The notes: a model not told the origin generated them from the sequence alone. Numbered from the stretch's first letter, positions 39,001-52,884 are shown. The stretch is DNA of 64,000 nt from Datnioides undecimradiatus (GCA_008933995.1 WARS01000052.1:2480001-2544000); one strand, 5' to 3'. Made by a program: numbers and translations.

Positions 39001-42000
39001 CAACCCGAGCAGCCAGTTGGTAATAAATCTGTGTTTATCCTGTTTTATTTATACTTAGAGTCTTTTAAAACACCCTGTTCAGATGCCGAGGTGTACTTAG
39101 GATCACAGCTATACTGGAAACTCTATTATTGCACATCACTGTGCGTATGTGCGTGTTTCTAACATCTAACCCCACACCCCCACCCCTCCTCTCCACCCCC
39201 TTAGGCAGCCCATACCCCCGTTGCCCCCGTGGGCAGCCCCGTGGGCAGCTCCCTCAGCCTGATCCCGGAGGACGGGCTCCCTCCCATCCTCATCTCCACC
39301 GGAGTCAAAGGAGGTACGGGAGGCCACATCACAGGTGCTTGCCCTCATCCTCACCATTCTGCTGCCTCCTCATTGCTCCGTCAGCTGCTGTGTTTGTGCT
39401 TGTTGAGTGTGTTTTTTCCTTATATTCACATGCTTTAAGTCACGGCTCATGTTTCCACCAGTCATTGCCAACAGGGGGGAGGAAAGGATTAGATGGCAAT
39501 GATGTTTTCAGTGGGAGGGTCTCTGCTAAAAGGGTTTGCTCGCCATGTCTTCGTCTCACCTCACATGTGACTCCTTTATCATCCTCACCTCCCCCCTGAT
39601 CCTCACTTGGACATCCCCACCCTCTCTCTCTCTCTCTCTCATCCCTGGTTCTCTCCTGTCTGTTTATCTAACTCTACCTCCACTCCACCCTCCACCCTCC
39701 ACCCTCCTCTCCTTGTTTTGCTCCACCCCGACCCACCCGCAGACTATGCAGTGGAGGAGAGGCCGTCGGAGATCGTCCTCATGCAGCAGCTGGAGGAGGG
39801 AGGCCCAGACCCCCTGGTCTTCGTGCTCAACGCGAACCTGCTCGCCATGGTCAAGCTTGTCAACTGTGAGTTCCCCGGCCAGCGCCCTTTTCTGTTTTCT
39901 ACTATTCAAAGCAGCGATGTGCAGCATTCATAAGAAGGAATTTTACAACTGCATCATTCACATTAGGAACTTTTTCAGCGTGTGGACCTGCTCGTAAATT
40001 ATTGATTGCATGAAGATCTGAGGCACAGAGAGAACGCACATTTGTACTGTATGGACTTTTAATTGGCCTAATTAAGCTTTTGTCTCATGCATGTGGATGT
40101 TTTTTATAAGCCCTCTCAGGCATTAGGCATTGCAGGAATTCACTTCGTAGCTTTTTGTCATTTAGACAAAAGAGTTCATTATGTAAATGTTATTATGACT
40201 TTAGCGAGACATGACAGGACCAGTGCGAACACGAGGGAAAGAGACACGGGACTCAATATACACCACATCTGACGTTCTGAGAGTGAGAACAGTGACGAGT
40301 TGAAACGAGTCATAATATGTGGAAACGTGCGTTTTCTGTTCCACATCCTGGCGGCGCTCGGGTCACTTCTCACGGTCAATGCCGAGAAATATTTTTGGGT
40401 TAATTCAGTCACTCGTCAGCAAGTTCTGTTGCTTATTGTACACTCTGCAGCAGAGAAGAGAATCACCAGGAGTGAAGTTTGAGTCTGAGATATTGAACTG
40501 ACATGCATTTCATTTATGTGTTTATGTCAGTCGGACGTTTCATTCAGACTTGTTTGCTGTCGGCAAGTCAAACGAGCAAGAGTGACATCAAATCCAAAAT
40601 GTGCATGTTCTGAAACGTTTGTGGCTCACGCGCGCCTTGCTAACTCTCTCCTGCGTGTCCGATATGACTCATCCTCCGCTCTTTCAACCCACAGATGTAA
40701 ACAGAAAGTGCTGGTACGTGACGACCAAGGGCATGCACGCCGTCGGCCAGGCGGAGGTGGTCATCCTGCTCCAGTGTCTGCCCGACGAGAAGACCATACC
40801 TAAAGACGTCTTCACCCACTTTGTGCAGCTCTACCAGGAGGCCCTCAGCGGTGAGAGAGCAACCAACAGCTCCACCAGGAGGCACGCTGCGAAATTAGCC
40901 CGCCTCCATCGCGGGGCCCCTCTTGTGGGGGGTGGGGGCCTCATTAGTAGTCGTGGCGTGAGGTCAACAGGTGAATCTACCTGTCTCAGCCCAGATATAA
41001 ATGAGCTAACCCGAAACGTTCCAGCTCTACGACAGGTGCGCTGAGCCGTCCTCTATTCAGAAACCAGGCTACCGTCCGCCGCTGCTGAACTGTGCCTCTG
41101 CCTCTCTCAATGAAAAATGGCCCAGACATTAGCGTCCCGCCGGCAGGTCGCCTCCCTGCAGGCAGGACACGTAACTATCACTTGTGTTGTGTTTTTATCT
41201 CCATATGCTGAGGAGCAAAATCGGCTAATACGGGGTGACTTTGACGGCTCGCTCCTCCCTCAGGCTGTTTCCTTTTTCATATTCACACTGGAGCGGTTTC
41301 AGGCTGGTGGAAGGGAGCCATATTGTGCGCGTCGTCCCTGATTAACTCGCCGTCAGTCAGGTTCTCGGGGAGAAGTGCTGGCTTTAGCAAAGTCCCAGCC
41401 AGCGAGCTTCGTCCTGCCGTTAGGGTTATTGCGTTATGTGCCGTCTAAAGGCAGCGATCCCTCCTGCAGATAATTAGTAACATGAACCCTCTGTGGGTAA
41501 TATGAGGTCGCGGGGCGAGCGGGCAACACTTTGTTCATGGCTGCAGACGAAGCAGGGCTCCTCATCCGCGCAGTAACCCCAGCCTCTGCCTTTCACGTCC
41601 TGCACTTTTCAGAGGATGAGAGCAGTTTTTTCTTTCCCCCTCTTATTCATGCTCGTTTTCATCTCCTTCATGTCCGTCCCTGCTTTTTATACTTTCCCAC
41701 TCTTCTCCCCCTCCTCTGCCCTGCTGTGCTGCCCCCTCTCCTGTTTCACCAAACCCTCCTCCGACTCCCCACATCTCTTGTATCACTAACAACCTTTCTC
41801 ATCTCCTCTCCTTCCTTGTCTCCTAAAGGAAACGTGCTGAGCCACCTGAGTCACTCCTTCTTCACGCAGAGCTTCCTGGGCAGTAAGGAGCACGGCGGCT
41901 TCCTCTACATCAGCCCCTCCTTCCAGTCGCTGCAGGACCTGCTGCTGCCCAACCCGCCCTACCTCTTCGGCATCCTCATACAGAAGTGGGAAACACCCTG

Positions 42001-45000
42001 GGCCAAGGTCTTCCCCATCCGCCTCATGCTGCGGCTGGGTGCGGAGTACCGCTGTGAGTCAGAACTACGGGGCTGCACACTGAGCAGTAGTAGTCATAGG
42101 AGAATAGATCTAATTTGATGATGTAATTCAGTGTTAAAGTGTTACTTTAAGGTTTAAGTCGACATTTGGTTTCAGCACCCATACGGAACATTTATTCGGT
42201 CAAAGTGTAGAAACATCAAAAACAGAATCGGTCCATAAAACGAGTTTCAAAGATCGTTCGCGACCTTGGAAACAACGTTTGCCCAGAAAATTCCAACTCA
42301 AGGTCAACTTGTTTGCTGTCTCACTACCAACGATCACCGGTTTCTCCGGTTGTCATGGAAATGCGGCTACAAAAATTGTCATTTTTTTCCCGAGCACTTG
42401 TTCATGTATTTAGCACAAACCAGTGAATTCATTAGTCTTATTCATTATTTTCTGCATGTTGGCCGCGTTTTGTCTCCTGATCGGGTTCCAAGCTGCAGCT
42501 TATCTCCGTGTGAGGCTGGGAAACGTTGGAGGCTCTGTACCAAGGCTGATTTTAGATATCTCTTTTAAAGGAATACGGACCTGTCTTTCTACAAAACATG
42601 TTTTCATTTGATAACATGGGGCTAAATTCTCAAATGGTGAATATTAGAAATGGGGAGGTTTTATGTGCGGGATTATATCTAAATATATAGTAAATATATA
42701 GTATCTAAATGTATAGTAATCAGTTGTTTTGATCTGCCCTGTTTATCTGTCGAGTTTCAGTCTACTCTTTAACTGATTCCAGACAAAAGGAGCGAAACAT
42801 CTGAAGTCTGCGTTTACTGCAGGAAGACCGTCAGCCCGTCTTCAGATCAGGCGTTAGAAGCACAAGGACTGAGGAACAGGAGCGATGAGGAGTCAAGCGG
42901 GAATACTTAAAGCGGTGGGAGGGGCCAGCGCACCCTGTGATACAAGACACGGTGATGGGTGTCATGTGTGTTCTCAGGCATAAATATAAGACTGACAGAC
43001 AGCATCTAGATATAAGGTTAGAGATCTGTGCCTATAAATAACGCCAGCATGATTCACGACGGGGGATAGGTCGCTCCCATAATCTCTTCCTACAGTAAAC
43101 GAGGCCTGTTTCCATACAGTAAACAGCTTCCAGTCCTGATTTGTGACTTTGTTTTGCATCGGGAATCAGAAACTGATCAGTGAGGAAACAAACCTGCGGC
43201 TTTTTGTTCTCGATACGCGCCGGCACTCAGTAGAGTCGCATTAGTCCCCAAAAAAGTGATACGACCATGTAAAAATAAATATTGATCGGCCGTCACAAGC
43301 TGTAAAAGCTGCGAGAGCGATGATGCAGTTTGTTGTCTGGCGCATGAGTGTATCAGCGCACTAAACACAATGATCAAACGGGCTAAACTAATAACTTGTG
43401 CATCAGTGGCGGACTGCGCACAACCACAAAACATTGACCTCCGAGCCCTCGGAGCCGGCCGGAGACCAAAACAGGAAGTGCACACTCATACTGCAAATAT
43501 TAGTGGGACAGGTGCAATGAGTCCAACATGACGGAGCCTCAGATATTAGGCTAATTAACAAATTGTGTCTGCATTATTTCAATTAACAAAGATTACATGT
43601 TTCCATCAAGAGCTGAAGGTTAAATGTGTTGAAACAGGGAGCAAAGAGCGTGAGTGTCCTCTAATGGTTTGATGGTTTCTTCTGGTAAGACACTAAAGAT
43701 CCACATTGATCTCAGGGGCTTAGCATGAAGCCTGGAGACCTCACACCACCCTGCTCTCATGTTTCCCACAGCTTCCCACATGAACCAGGAAGACTTGCGA
43801 GGGGGTGGGGGGGGGTTTATCCCAGAGCCTCCTCTCCACCAAATCCCCTTCTCCCGCAGCCAGACCTGCCAGCACGGAGCGCCGCCCGGCTCTGCTAAGC
43901 CTCTCGCCCACTTTCCAGCAAGCACGGATAGAATACATTAACGAATCCAGTCGAAGGCTCTCGAACACAAATTGTTTAGCACCGCCGTGAAATTAATCCA
44001 CCGCGCGCACGGTGCACGCCTCTGCGCCTTCAACCCTTACCTGCAGCGGTGGCCTGCAGGGGGCGGAGCTGCTCGTCAGCGTGCGGGTTGCTTGGCTAAA
44101 CTGCAGATTGAGGCTGAGATAGTTTTGTTTTTTTGTTTTTTTTTGATTGCTAATGAGAGTTTTGTGGCGAGATCTTATTTCCAGCTGTTTGCTGAGATAA
44201 GGCTAAAAATAGTCATCTAAGGAGCTTTGGGTGCTGGAGAAAGGAAGCTGCCTTATTTTCACTTGTGGATTAGGAGCGTTCCTCCTAACTGCAGGCACAG
44301 TTTACTGTATTTGATCTGCGTGTGTGTGTGTGGGGGGGGTGTCTTGTTGGGCTCATTTGCATTTATGAGCGAGGAGGATGAAAGAACGAGGGAAACACAA
44401 GCTCTGCAGTTTAATAAAAACCTGGAAACACCTGGAAACACCTGGAAGGACCCAGAACCAGGGACAACGAAAATATTAGAGTATCATTACAGTTCAACAC
44501 ATTTCCATGACAACCGAACGAGCCTCTTGATGAATGGGGGGGAAAAAGCAGCCGTGACCTTTTTTTTAAATCAATAACAACAACATGTTTATTCATCAAT
44601 GACTGAACATTTTTGTTTTGCAGTCTATCCGTGTCCGCTCTTCAGTGTCCGCTTCAGAAAGCCCCTCTTCGGAGAGACCGGTCACACCATCATGAATCTG
44701 CTCGCAGTGAGTCAACTTCCTGCGCCCGCGTTCAGTGTTTATTTTCAAGGCTTGGAGCGCTGCTGTGTGTTGCCGAAAACGCACTTCAGCCTCAGATACG
44801 TGTTCCACGAGTTCATTTCGCTCAAATCACGGACGTAGTAGGCTGTTTTCCTGTCGTCATATCCTCTCGTCTGTCCACATCTGCCCACAGGACTTCCGTA
44901 ACTATCAGTACACGCTGCCCGTGGTGAAGGGTCTGGTTGTCGACATGGAGGTGAGGAAGACGAGCATCAAGATCCCCAGCAATCGTTACAGTGAGGTGAG

Positions 45001-45376
45001 TCCCCACGCCACATACGTACAGGTTGAAGTGTGAGGTTTTGATGTTTAACTCATTTCACCGTATCGTAATAAGAGCCCGTGGTCGGCCCACTTTGATTTC
45101 ACACCGCAAACAAACCGCACCAGAGTCCTGTCGACGGCTCCGTGGAGCTCTCACGGGAGTTTGAGCGACGGCGTTCACGGCTGATCGGCCCGATCTGAAC
45201 CGGAGTGCGTTTGAGCCACATCATCGGGCGTCAGAGCACCTAAAAACGTAAAAACAGACTGTTAGACGTGAAGAGCAAGCAGGGTTATACATCATTCGTG
45301 CATCATTTGTCTGACTAAATGAAACCCTCCACCAGGCTAATGACATCAGTGGAGGAGGCTCCTATTAAGCTGCCTC

Positions 45377-45425
<49 letters not shown>

Positions 45426-45967
45426 TCCCTCTGTGTAGGTGATGTGTGGGTCCCTGCAGCTGAACATTAGGCGTGGGCTGCCGACTTGTTATAACGCCGC
45501 CGCCTCGAGGGTGTGAATGAACGTCCGGGCAGGAGACGCGATACACGGCGGCCGTACGCAAAACGGTGCCTGGCTGAGACGGGGAGCCGCGGCGGCGGGT
45601 TGTAGCGTTTGGCTGCTGACGCGGGAACAGATGGGAACCCAGTAATGTGAAGTGCGGGGAGCGTTTCTCAACAGCTTGCAGACGAGCCTTTAGCGCAGCA
45701 AGTGGTTAAAGCCCTCCAGATTTCCAGTTTTATTTCTGATTTGCAAAGGACGGCTGCAGAGAGGCGCAGAGGCAGGGGATTTAGCCGAATTAATGTGGGA
45801 TCTTTCAGCTATTGATATCCACCCGTGTCAGCGGCGTTTTCTTTATTTTACACAGTCTGTCATCTCAGCGCCATCACATTTAACTTGAGGACTTTACCCA
45901 CAAGCCCACTGCAATTAGGCTTAACCAGGCAGCCCCCCCCCCCTCTCTGTTAAGCCCATTTTCCTCA

Positions 45968-45999
<32 letters not shown>

Positions 46000-48430
46000 C
46001 CAAAGGGCGGCTCAATCAGACACGGGTATCATTTGTCCTTGCAGCTGATGAAGGCCATGAACAAGTCCAACGAACACGTGCTGGCCATGGGGGCGTGTTT
46101 CAACGACCGCGCCGACTCCCACCTGGTGTGCGTCCAGAACGACGACGGGAACTACCAGACGCAAGCCATCAGCATCCATCACCAGCCCCGCAAAGGTGCC
46201 GGCACAGACACGGGCGCGCTCCCTTTTTGCTCTGGCTGCCGCTCGTGTCTGAAGATCCCTCCACCTGCCCGTCTGTTTTCATTTCCCTTCCGCCCGTTTG
46301 CTCGAAAATAATCACGTTTCCCTTTTTCTCGGGTGTGTTTCCTGCAGTAACTGGAGCCTGCTTCTTTGTGTTCAGCGGCGCTTTGAAGGCCTCGTCGGGC
46401 TTCTTGGCCAAGACCAGCATTGTGGAAGGTGAGAACCGAGGCAACAGAACTACATTTGATCTATAGACAGTTTCTCATTAGATTTTCTAGAAAATGCACC
46501 ACGTCATCATAAATTGTATCTGCAGCACAACATAAAATTACACGCACTGTGACAGAAGATGATATTTCCCACTGCGAGCTGCAGCTGAAGTTTAATCGGC
46601 TCTTATCCTGCCCGTTGTTTTTCAGTTTTAGTTAAAAGGTGTGAAAAGAGCTAAAGGGCCCGTCACAAAGCCCAAGGCAACGGCTCGTCAACTCAGAAGT
46701 TCAGTTTGTGCTATAAAACAGACAGAAGCAGCGAATCTCTGCTTTTTAAAAAAATCCTGTGAATGTTTGGCTTCTGTCAGAAAACCGAGTGGTGTGCTTC
46801 TGTGAAGTTGTTGGCCTGTAGAGAGGCACATTAGTAAATAAATGATTCAGCTGGACGTGCAGGACGTGCAGCAGGGCTCCAGAGAACTGAAGGTTTTCAC
46901 CTGCAGATGACCTAAACGTCTGTGTTCTGTCTAATAATATGTCTTTAACATTTAAAGTGATAATGATCTTTTTTTTTTTTTCTTAGACGGCGTGATGATC
47001 CAGATCACAGCTGAGACCATGGACTCTCTACGGCAAGCCCTGAGGGACATGAAGGACTTCACCATCACGTGTGGCAAAGCCGACCAGGAGGAGAACCAGG
47101 AGCTCGTCCACATCCAGTGGACCGAGGACGACCACAACTTCAACAAAGGGTGAGGCGGGAAGGGGAAGAGGCCTTGAGAACGGAGGAGGAGGCGCAGGAG
47201 GAGCTGGAGGAGCTGGAGGAGCTGGAGGAGATGCATTCATATCACGGACAATTGAGCTGATAGCTTCCCAACCGCTGCATTTACTACTTTGCCGTAAAAA
47301 CTCATTATGCATGCTCGGGGAAGCCCTCTGGAGGGAAAACCTCAGCAGGGTGGAAATGATGTGGCTCGACGTGTCTCTGAGATGCAGACCGACGCAATCA
47401 ATTTTACAGCAGACTGATAAGATCTGCAAATTTAAATGTGACTTTTCAGCATTAAATATGATCGCGGCCCCTTCACAGTCGCTCCTCAGACCTCCTGCAC
47501 TTTGTTTTGTCCGCTGACAGTATGTTTGTTTGTTCAGTGTCATCAGTCCCATCGACGGGAAGTCTATGGAGTCCATCACCAGCGTCAAGATCTTCCACGG
47601 CTCCGAGTTCAAAGCCAACGGCAAAGTCATCCGCTGGACAGAGGTACGCCGCACCCCATGCTGCACCCCATGCTGCACCCCATGCTGCACCCCATGCTGC
47701 ACCCCATGCTGCACCCGACCCTCAGATCAGTGTGAAAGTCAAACGTTTAAGGGAGGCTGCAGGTTTGAGCGGCTCATGTCTTAAAACCGTTAAACGTGTG
47801 TTTCTGTGATCCCTTCAGGTGTTTTTCCTTCAGAGCGAAGACCAGCCCAACGGTCTGAGCGACCCGGCCGACCACAGCCGGCTGACGGAGAACGTGGCGA
47901 GGGCCTTCTGCATGGCGCTCTGCCCGCACCTGAAGCTGCTGAAGGAGGACGGGATGGCCAAGCTCGGACTGAGGGTCACGCTGGACTCTGACCAGGTAGG
48001 TCCACCTGTCACAGCCACGTTGTCTTGTTCATGAGACGTGATGAAACTAAATTGTAGGAGCGTGTTTCTGTGAGACTGACCAAAAAAATCAAGAAAACAG
48101 CTGCAGAGAAAATCAAAGCTACGACTCGATTCATTTATTAAACCTGCAGCTTTTAAACACCTTTTCTCTTATTTAGAGAAGCATGAGAGATCAAATCCAG
48201 TCACTTTTAAAGTTCCCTGCGCGCTGACAGCAGAGAGGATTTGGTTTTACACCTGTATCCTGTTGCAGGTGGGTTACCTGGCAGGAAGTAACGGCCAACC
48301 GCTCCTGCCTCAGTACCTGAGCGACCTGGACAGCGCTCTGATCCCCGTCATCCACGGCGGGGCGTGTCAGCTGAGCGAGGGCCCCGTGGTCATGGAGCTG
48401 GTCTTCTACATCCTGGAGATCATCTCCTAG
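32315..48430 (+). CDS. zfyve9: Zinc finger FYVE domain-containing protein 9 (SARA, Smad anchor for receptor activation)
   Basis: Seventeen coding exons: 32315-32384, 33637-35087, 36780-36879, 37013-37189, 37394-37557, 39205-39313, 39743-39865, 40695-40850, 41829-42053, 44624-44706, 44891-44995, 46045-46195, 46348-46428, 46987-47149, 47538-47643, 47819-47995 and 48269-48430. They total 3603 nt (1200 residues plus stop), all with GT-AG introns. It starts [20 protein letters not shown], diagnostic of SARA. The FYVE finger (about 477-541) has [14 protein letters not shown] and RVCVTC, split between exons 2 and 3. It binds phosphatidylinositol 3-phosphate on early endosomes. The Smad-binding segment follows ([20 protein letters not shown]), then RVWF at 608-611, fitting the PP1-docking consensus. 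Exons 6-17 encode the conserved SARA/endofin C-terminal domain, which contacts the TGF-beta receptor. The human protein is about 1425 residues; the shortening is in the poorly conserved acidic N-terminal part encoded by exon 2. Confidence 0.97.
33014..33054. repeat. (TG)n microsatellite
   Basis: TG run interrupted once by CATC, in zfyve9 intron 1 of the coding region. Confidence 0.93.
34096..34125 (+). repeat. Coding trinucleotide repeat (CAG)7 then (GAG)3 in zfyve9 exon 2
   Basis: Seven CAG triplets followed by three GAG triplets are read in the zfyve9 frame as an alanine run and then a glycine run, at about residues 178-190. This falls in the disordered acidic part of SARA that is poorly conserved, so it is probably a length-variable linker. 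Confidence 0.85.
45378..45422. repeat. (CA)n microsatellite
   Basis: About 22 CA units in the zfyve9 intron between exons 11 and 12. Confidence 0.95.
45973..45999. repeat. (CA)13 microsatellite
   Basis: Thirteen CA units, ending 45 bases before the exon that starts at 46045. Confidence 0.93.
47651..47716 (+). repeat. 12-bp tandem repeat close to a zfyve9 donor site
   Basis: Five perfect copies of GCACCCCATGCT and a half copy. The array starts 8 bases into the 175-base intron that follows exon 15 (donor at 47644) and fills over a third of it. Because 12 is a multiple of three, long frames are open on both strands. That explains an apparent 228-codon antisense frame over this region, which is not a gene. 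Confidence 0.95.
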
Positions 48431-49835
48431 GACCTCACAGGAGCTTCATCCTTTCTGTTTTCCCCCTCCTGACGTCATCTCACAGCCCGGCCTCCCTCCG
48501 TCACCTCCCTTCAACCGTTTGCACTTCGAAAAGAGCCCGAAAACTGTGCCGTGCCAGGCGGGGTAGCATTCCTCCGGTCGTACCTATGCATCCACCGCTC
48601 CGGAGGGCCGGCCCCGGGGCCCCCGAGGCAGCTCCGAGCACGATCATCTGTCTCGTGTAGTCGTGTCGTGACCCCACAGTGTGATGTTACAGCGCTTATA
48701 ACAAGTTTCAACCCCCCACGGCTGGGGTTTCATGTTTTATCATTTCATAACTTTGAATCAGAGTCGATGTGATCAACAGAAAAAGACCTACACAGTGATA
48801 CATGAACTAATTATTTATTAGTTTTGACATGAAAACATAAAAACAGCATCTTTGCAAAAGTATTTACCTTTTTATTTCACTGGACTCATCTAAATATTCA
48901 CTGTTTTTAGCCATTTCTTGCATTTACACAACAGTTTTTATCTGCCAGGTAACCTCACAGGGACGGCAGCTGACTGTTGTTCGGCCGGGAACGCATCAGT
49001 TTACCCATAATTCCTGGCAATTGAGTCCCATAGACAGTAAGATGGTCTAGAACTCAGCGGCTTCGTGCAGACGATGAATTTAGACACCTGCCTGCAAACC
49101 AGTCACCATCCCGACCTGCAGAGACCAGTCCACACAGACTGAGGCTGGAGCTGCTGCAGGAGGAGCAGGAGGGTGTGAATACTAAAAAGAACGAGTGTCT
49201 TAAATAGAAATGATGAATTTGCAGAGATCAAGTTCCCACTTCGACGATAAATCCACTGCTTTGATTCAAAGTCACCAGATAATTGAACATGAAACCGTCG
49301 TCGGAGGTCGAACGCTTCTCACGAGCGCTGTGTGTAGCTCCTCGGGTTCCTCGTCACCCGTCACTCCAGTGTCACTGTGGCAGCCAGGGGTCCCGAAGCA
49401 CTGAACTCTGGGTAATATCCACAAAAGGCCTCTGTGTAGCACGGATGCTCTTCAAACAAAGGGAGATTCATATCCACCGCTGAAAGGTCCGGACTCTCCT
49501 CCTGAAGGAAGGCTACTCATCATCGGACGGGGAGCTGGAAGGCGCGTCCGCGTGGCGCTTTAGGTTTTGTTTCAGTGCCTGCAGCAGCCACTCATCAAGC
49601 AACGACAAAGACAAACGTTTTGCTTTCACCTCTCGAGCTTTACTCATCGATCACCAGATGCTTTACTTCACGGACGAACACACTGACCTGTTGTACATAT
49701 TTTTGTAGGCGCACACAACTTCTCCTCTGCATCTGTAGCCTCCACAGAGCCCGGGTAGTGTTACAGTATTACTGAAGAGACCGCCGTGGACTCCTCTGAC
49801 TGACGCTCTGTGAAATAAAATTACATGTTAGCTCC
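48431..49835 (+). other. zfyve9 3' untranslated region
   Basis: Sequence after the zfyve9 stop holds no convincing frame. A polyadenylation signal AATAAA lies at 49814-49819. Another at 51657-51662 could serve a longer transcript. Confidence 0.55.
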
Positions 49836-52462
49836 GAAAGCCCTTTTTGTCCTACAGTAGACGGCTGATTTAAAAAAAGAAAAAAGAAAAAAAAAAAAGA
49901 AATGGTTCCGATGCTTTATTGATAAACTCAAACAATCTGTACATAAAGCTGAAAAAGCAGAAGAGAGGAAATCGGTTTTTAATCTCATGCGTCACCTTCA
50001 GCGTCACCTTCAGCGTCATCAGCGCTCGTCGTTTGTCCAGCAGTGGTCGGGGACGAAAACCCGAGTTATTTTGGTCTTTTTAATCATACAAAGAGAATAA
50101 CTGTTGAAGATGTAAAGATATATATATATATATATACAGTAAATATATATAAATAAATGAATATATAAGAACTGTATTAAATTGCAGAAGCAGTGCACTG
50201 GATTCTAAGCCATTTACAGGAGAGTTTAAGAGAGCATCGGGGCGTTCGCTGTGTCCCGAAAGACGTCGGAGCTGGGAGAGTTCAGCGCCCGTAAAGGTCC
50301 GGGGGGGGTTCCTGCAGAAACGGTTCGATTGACTTGAAGCTGAATGTATTTCATCTCACATTTCATGCAACCCATCGTCCTCCCAAAGCCACCCCGCTCC
50401 AGACGTTGCAGACCTGCGTGGGAACCCTGCAGACCACCGCCGCGTTGTCTTCAAAGGCCTCAACTGTTTTTTTTTTTTTAGCGCATCTAGAGTCAGATCG
50501 CTGCGGCCTCCTCCCCACACTCTCTCTTTGCTCTGGACTGTGCTCTCCTTCAGCAACATGGACCTGGGGAAAGAAATCTAAGAATGTATCCCTCCTGCTT
50601 GTTAAAATCTGCTAATTGTGTTACTTTTCTGTTGCTCCTGGCCCAAAAACCACCCTGTCACGTCGAAACACCCTGTACAGTCCATCATTCCGCATTACGG
50701 CAATGTCTCCATCTTTAATCGTGCTAATATAAAACCAGAAGGGGCTACACAAACAGTACTGCTCAGACAGTACCAGAGGTTTTGTTAAAGCAATTGTTTT
50801 CTTTGTTTTTTTTAAGAGAACAAAAAAAAAAACAATCTCGTAATCACAACAATCAGACAATCACGTGAAAATCTGCAGAAGAGCCGACGCGTCCGAGTTC
50901 GAATTAGACCTGTAGCGATTCTGGATTTGTTTATTACTCAATTTGAAGTATTTTAGGAGCTACTGTAGCAAAGTAACGTTAGCGGAGCTGATTCAAAACG
51001 TTCAGTAACGAGAGGTCAAAGGTCACCAGCTCTGGGTTTATTACTGTGATCGTACCAGAGCTGGCGTATCTCAATCACTGTGTCTTCACTGTGTGACGTT
51101 CATCAGCCGCTGCCGCTGCCGCTGCCGCCGCCGCCACTGCGGGGATTCTGTTTTTATAAATTAGCATACTGAAGAGGAGGAGACGCGGGGATTTATTTTT
51201 CTGACTTCCTGTTTTTGGTTCCGTCATATTTGGGCGTTATCTGGTGTGTGCAATATGTCCTAAATCCAAAAAACAAAACAAAAAAAAAAAAAGGTGCAAT
51301 TCGTTTGACTGAAAAAGTAGCATTTGTTTTTGTCTTCAGTTGTAAGATGTTCCTGTCCAAACTATCTAAACACTGCATGCAAACAGAAACAAGCTTGAAA
51401 CGGTGACGAGAGCAAGTCAACTCTGCATTTTAACAGTTATATCTTCTAGTTTGTGGATGAAACTTTAAAAAAACACAAATCCACGCGTTCAGCTGTCATT
51501 TACTGGGTTTTGTTAAAATGATTCTTTTTTTTTTAAATAATCAGTCAAAAATGTTTGAAAAGCCAAAAAAACCCTGTACATCTGTTTTTTTTCTTTACAC
51601 TACAAAACGTCAAGAAAAGTGGTCTTTATCAAAAAAAAAACCTGTAGTATATGTAAAATAAAACTTATAGAAAACTGAAAAATGAGCGCTTGGTTTTTGT
51701 TTCTGCTCCACAGCGACAGCCGCTCGGCCTCCACGTGAATTTAGATTTTAATGAACCAAAACAAAACGAGGAGAAAAACACTGGACAACATTAAAACAAG
51801 GTATTTGTTTTTATTATTAAGCAGGGTCGGCAAATTCAGTCCACCATTTAAAAACAAAATATAGCCTCGATTCTGTTGTAGAGATCACTTTTGTAGCTTT
51901 CTGTAAATATAAACACCGTGACATCATTCATCTTTGTAAACAAGTGGGGTGATCGAGACGGCTTTAACGGAGAATGAAATGACAGGCTAAGCAGCTTCAT
52001 GTAGTCGCGCCGCATCGCGACGTCAGACAGCCAACAGGAAGGAGAAATGTGGTGACCGTGGTAACGTCCGGCAGCTTCGCCACGTTGCGCACTGTTGAGG
52101 TAAACCTGCTGGAAGATGGTGTTGATGGAGTTGGCTCAGTGTGTTTCCTTATGGCTTCTCGTGCGGCATTTATTAGGACGCTGCAGCTGAAACTTTAAAG
52201 GGCCAGTCGGCTCAAATTACTCCAGGATCACCGTCGCTTCACTGAGTGTTGTGGTTTACAATCCAAGCAAGTTGTTAAAGTGAAAGGACTCGGGTCCATT
52301 AAAGTATTTCAGGTCTTATATTTTTATCCTTTGTGTAGCAGAGAGCAAATTTAATCTGGATGGGTTCATATCGCAATGAATAATTAGTTGTGTGAACTGC
52401 CCCTTTAATATAAATCTGTTGCATGAGAGATGGGATGCATAGTTTCAAAAACGAGTCCACAC
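49836..52462. other. AT-rich intergenic or long-3'UTR sequence
   Basis: No gene recognised. It contains many A or T homopolymer runs, an (AT)n run at about 50117-50136, a CCG/CTG-rich patch at about 51108-51137, and a twofold repeat of GCGTCACCTTCA near 49990-50012. It may be an extended zfyve9 3' UTR reaching the AATAAA at 51657. Confidence 0.45.
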
Positions 52463-52884
52463 GTTCAAAGGAACAGGCGTTTTAGGAAATACACTTATTA
52501 AGTTGCGGAGAGTTTGATGTGAAGGCCGATCGCATTCTCTGGTTTGCGTGTGAAGTCAGGTGGCGATTAGCTTAGCTTAGCATAAAGACGGGATGCGGGG
52601 GCGGGGGGGGACTACTAGCCTGGTTCAATCCAAAGCCTTAAATAACACCTCCCTTGCTCCTGGCTGCTAGTGGTGAAACCTGTGAGTCCTGGAGCCACAA
52701 ACTGTCCCGTGTGACATCCCTGCTCGGGTAGAGATGCTGGTAGGTGTATTTATTTAACTTAAAGAGTGACGCTAGCAGTGTCCACCTGCTTTTAGCATTT
52801 ATGCTAAGTTCATACCGCCCTGGCTCCAGCTTCATATCCAACACAATAAGCTAATTTCCTAAATGGGTGAACTATTCCTTTAAC
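52463..52884. mobile_element. MITE-like fish element with terminal inverted repeats
   Basis: The left end, GTTCAAAGGAACAGGC, and the reverse complement of the right end, GTTAAAGGAATAGTTC, match at about 13 of 16 positions. The interior has TTAGCTTAGCTTAGCATAAA, then CTAGCCTGGTTCAATCCAAA, phrases of a widespread percomorph non-autonomous DNA transposon. It has no coding capacity. The element is about 420 bp. An end-like fragment (GTCAAAGGAACAGGC) also occurs near 4894-4908. Confidence 0.6.

Noticed and set aside
41531-42118. 195-codon plus-strand frame
   Set aside because: Only its central part (41829-42053) is the real zfyve9 exon 9; the rest reads into the flanking introns.
47028-47714. Long minus-strand frame (228 codons) opposite zfyve9 exons 14-15
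   Set aside because: It is antisense to well-supported exons and is kept open by the 12-bp tandem repeat (a multiple of three) and a GGA-rich stretch. It shows only low-complexity repeats and no family match.
50334-50615. Short plus-strand frame in the zfyve9 downstream region
   Set aside because: No homology, and a homopolymer T run inside it encodes phenylalanines; it is consistent with untranslated sequence.
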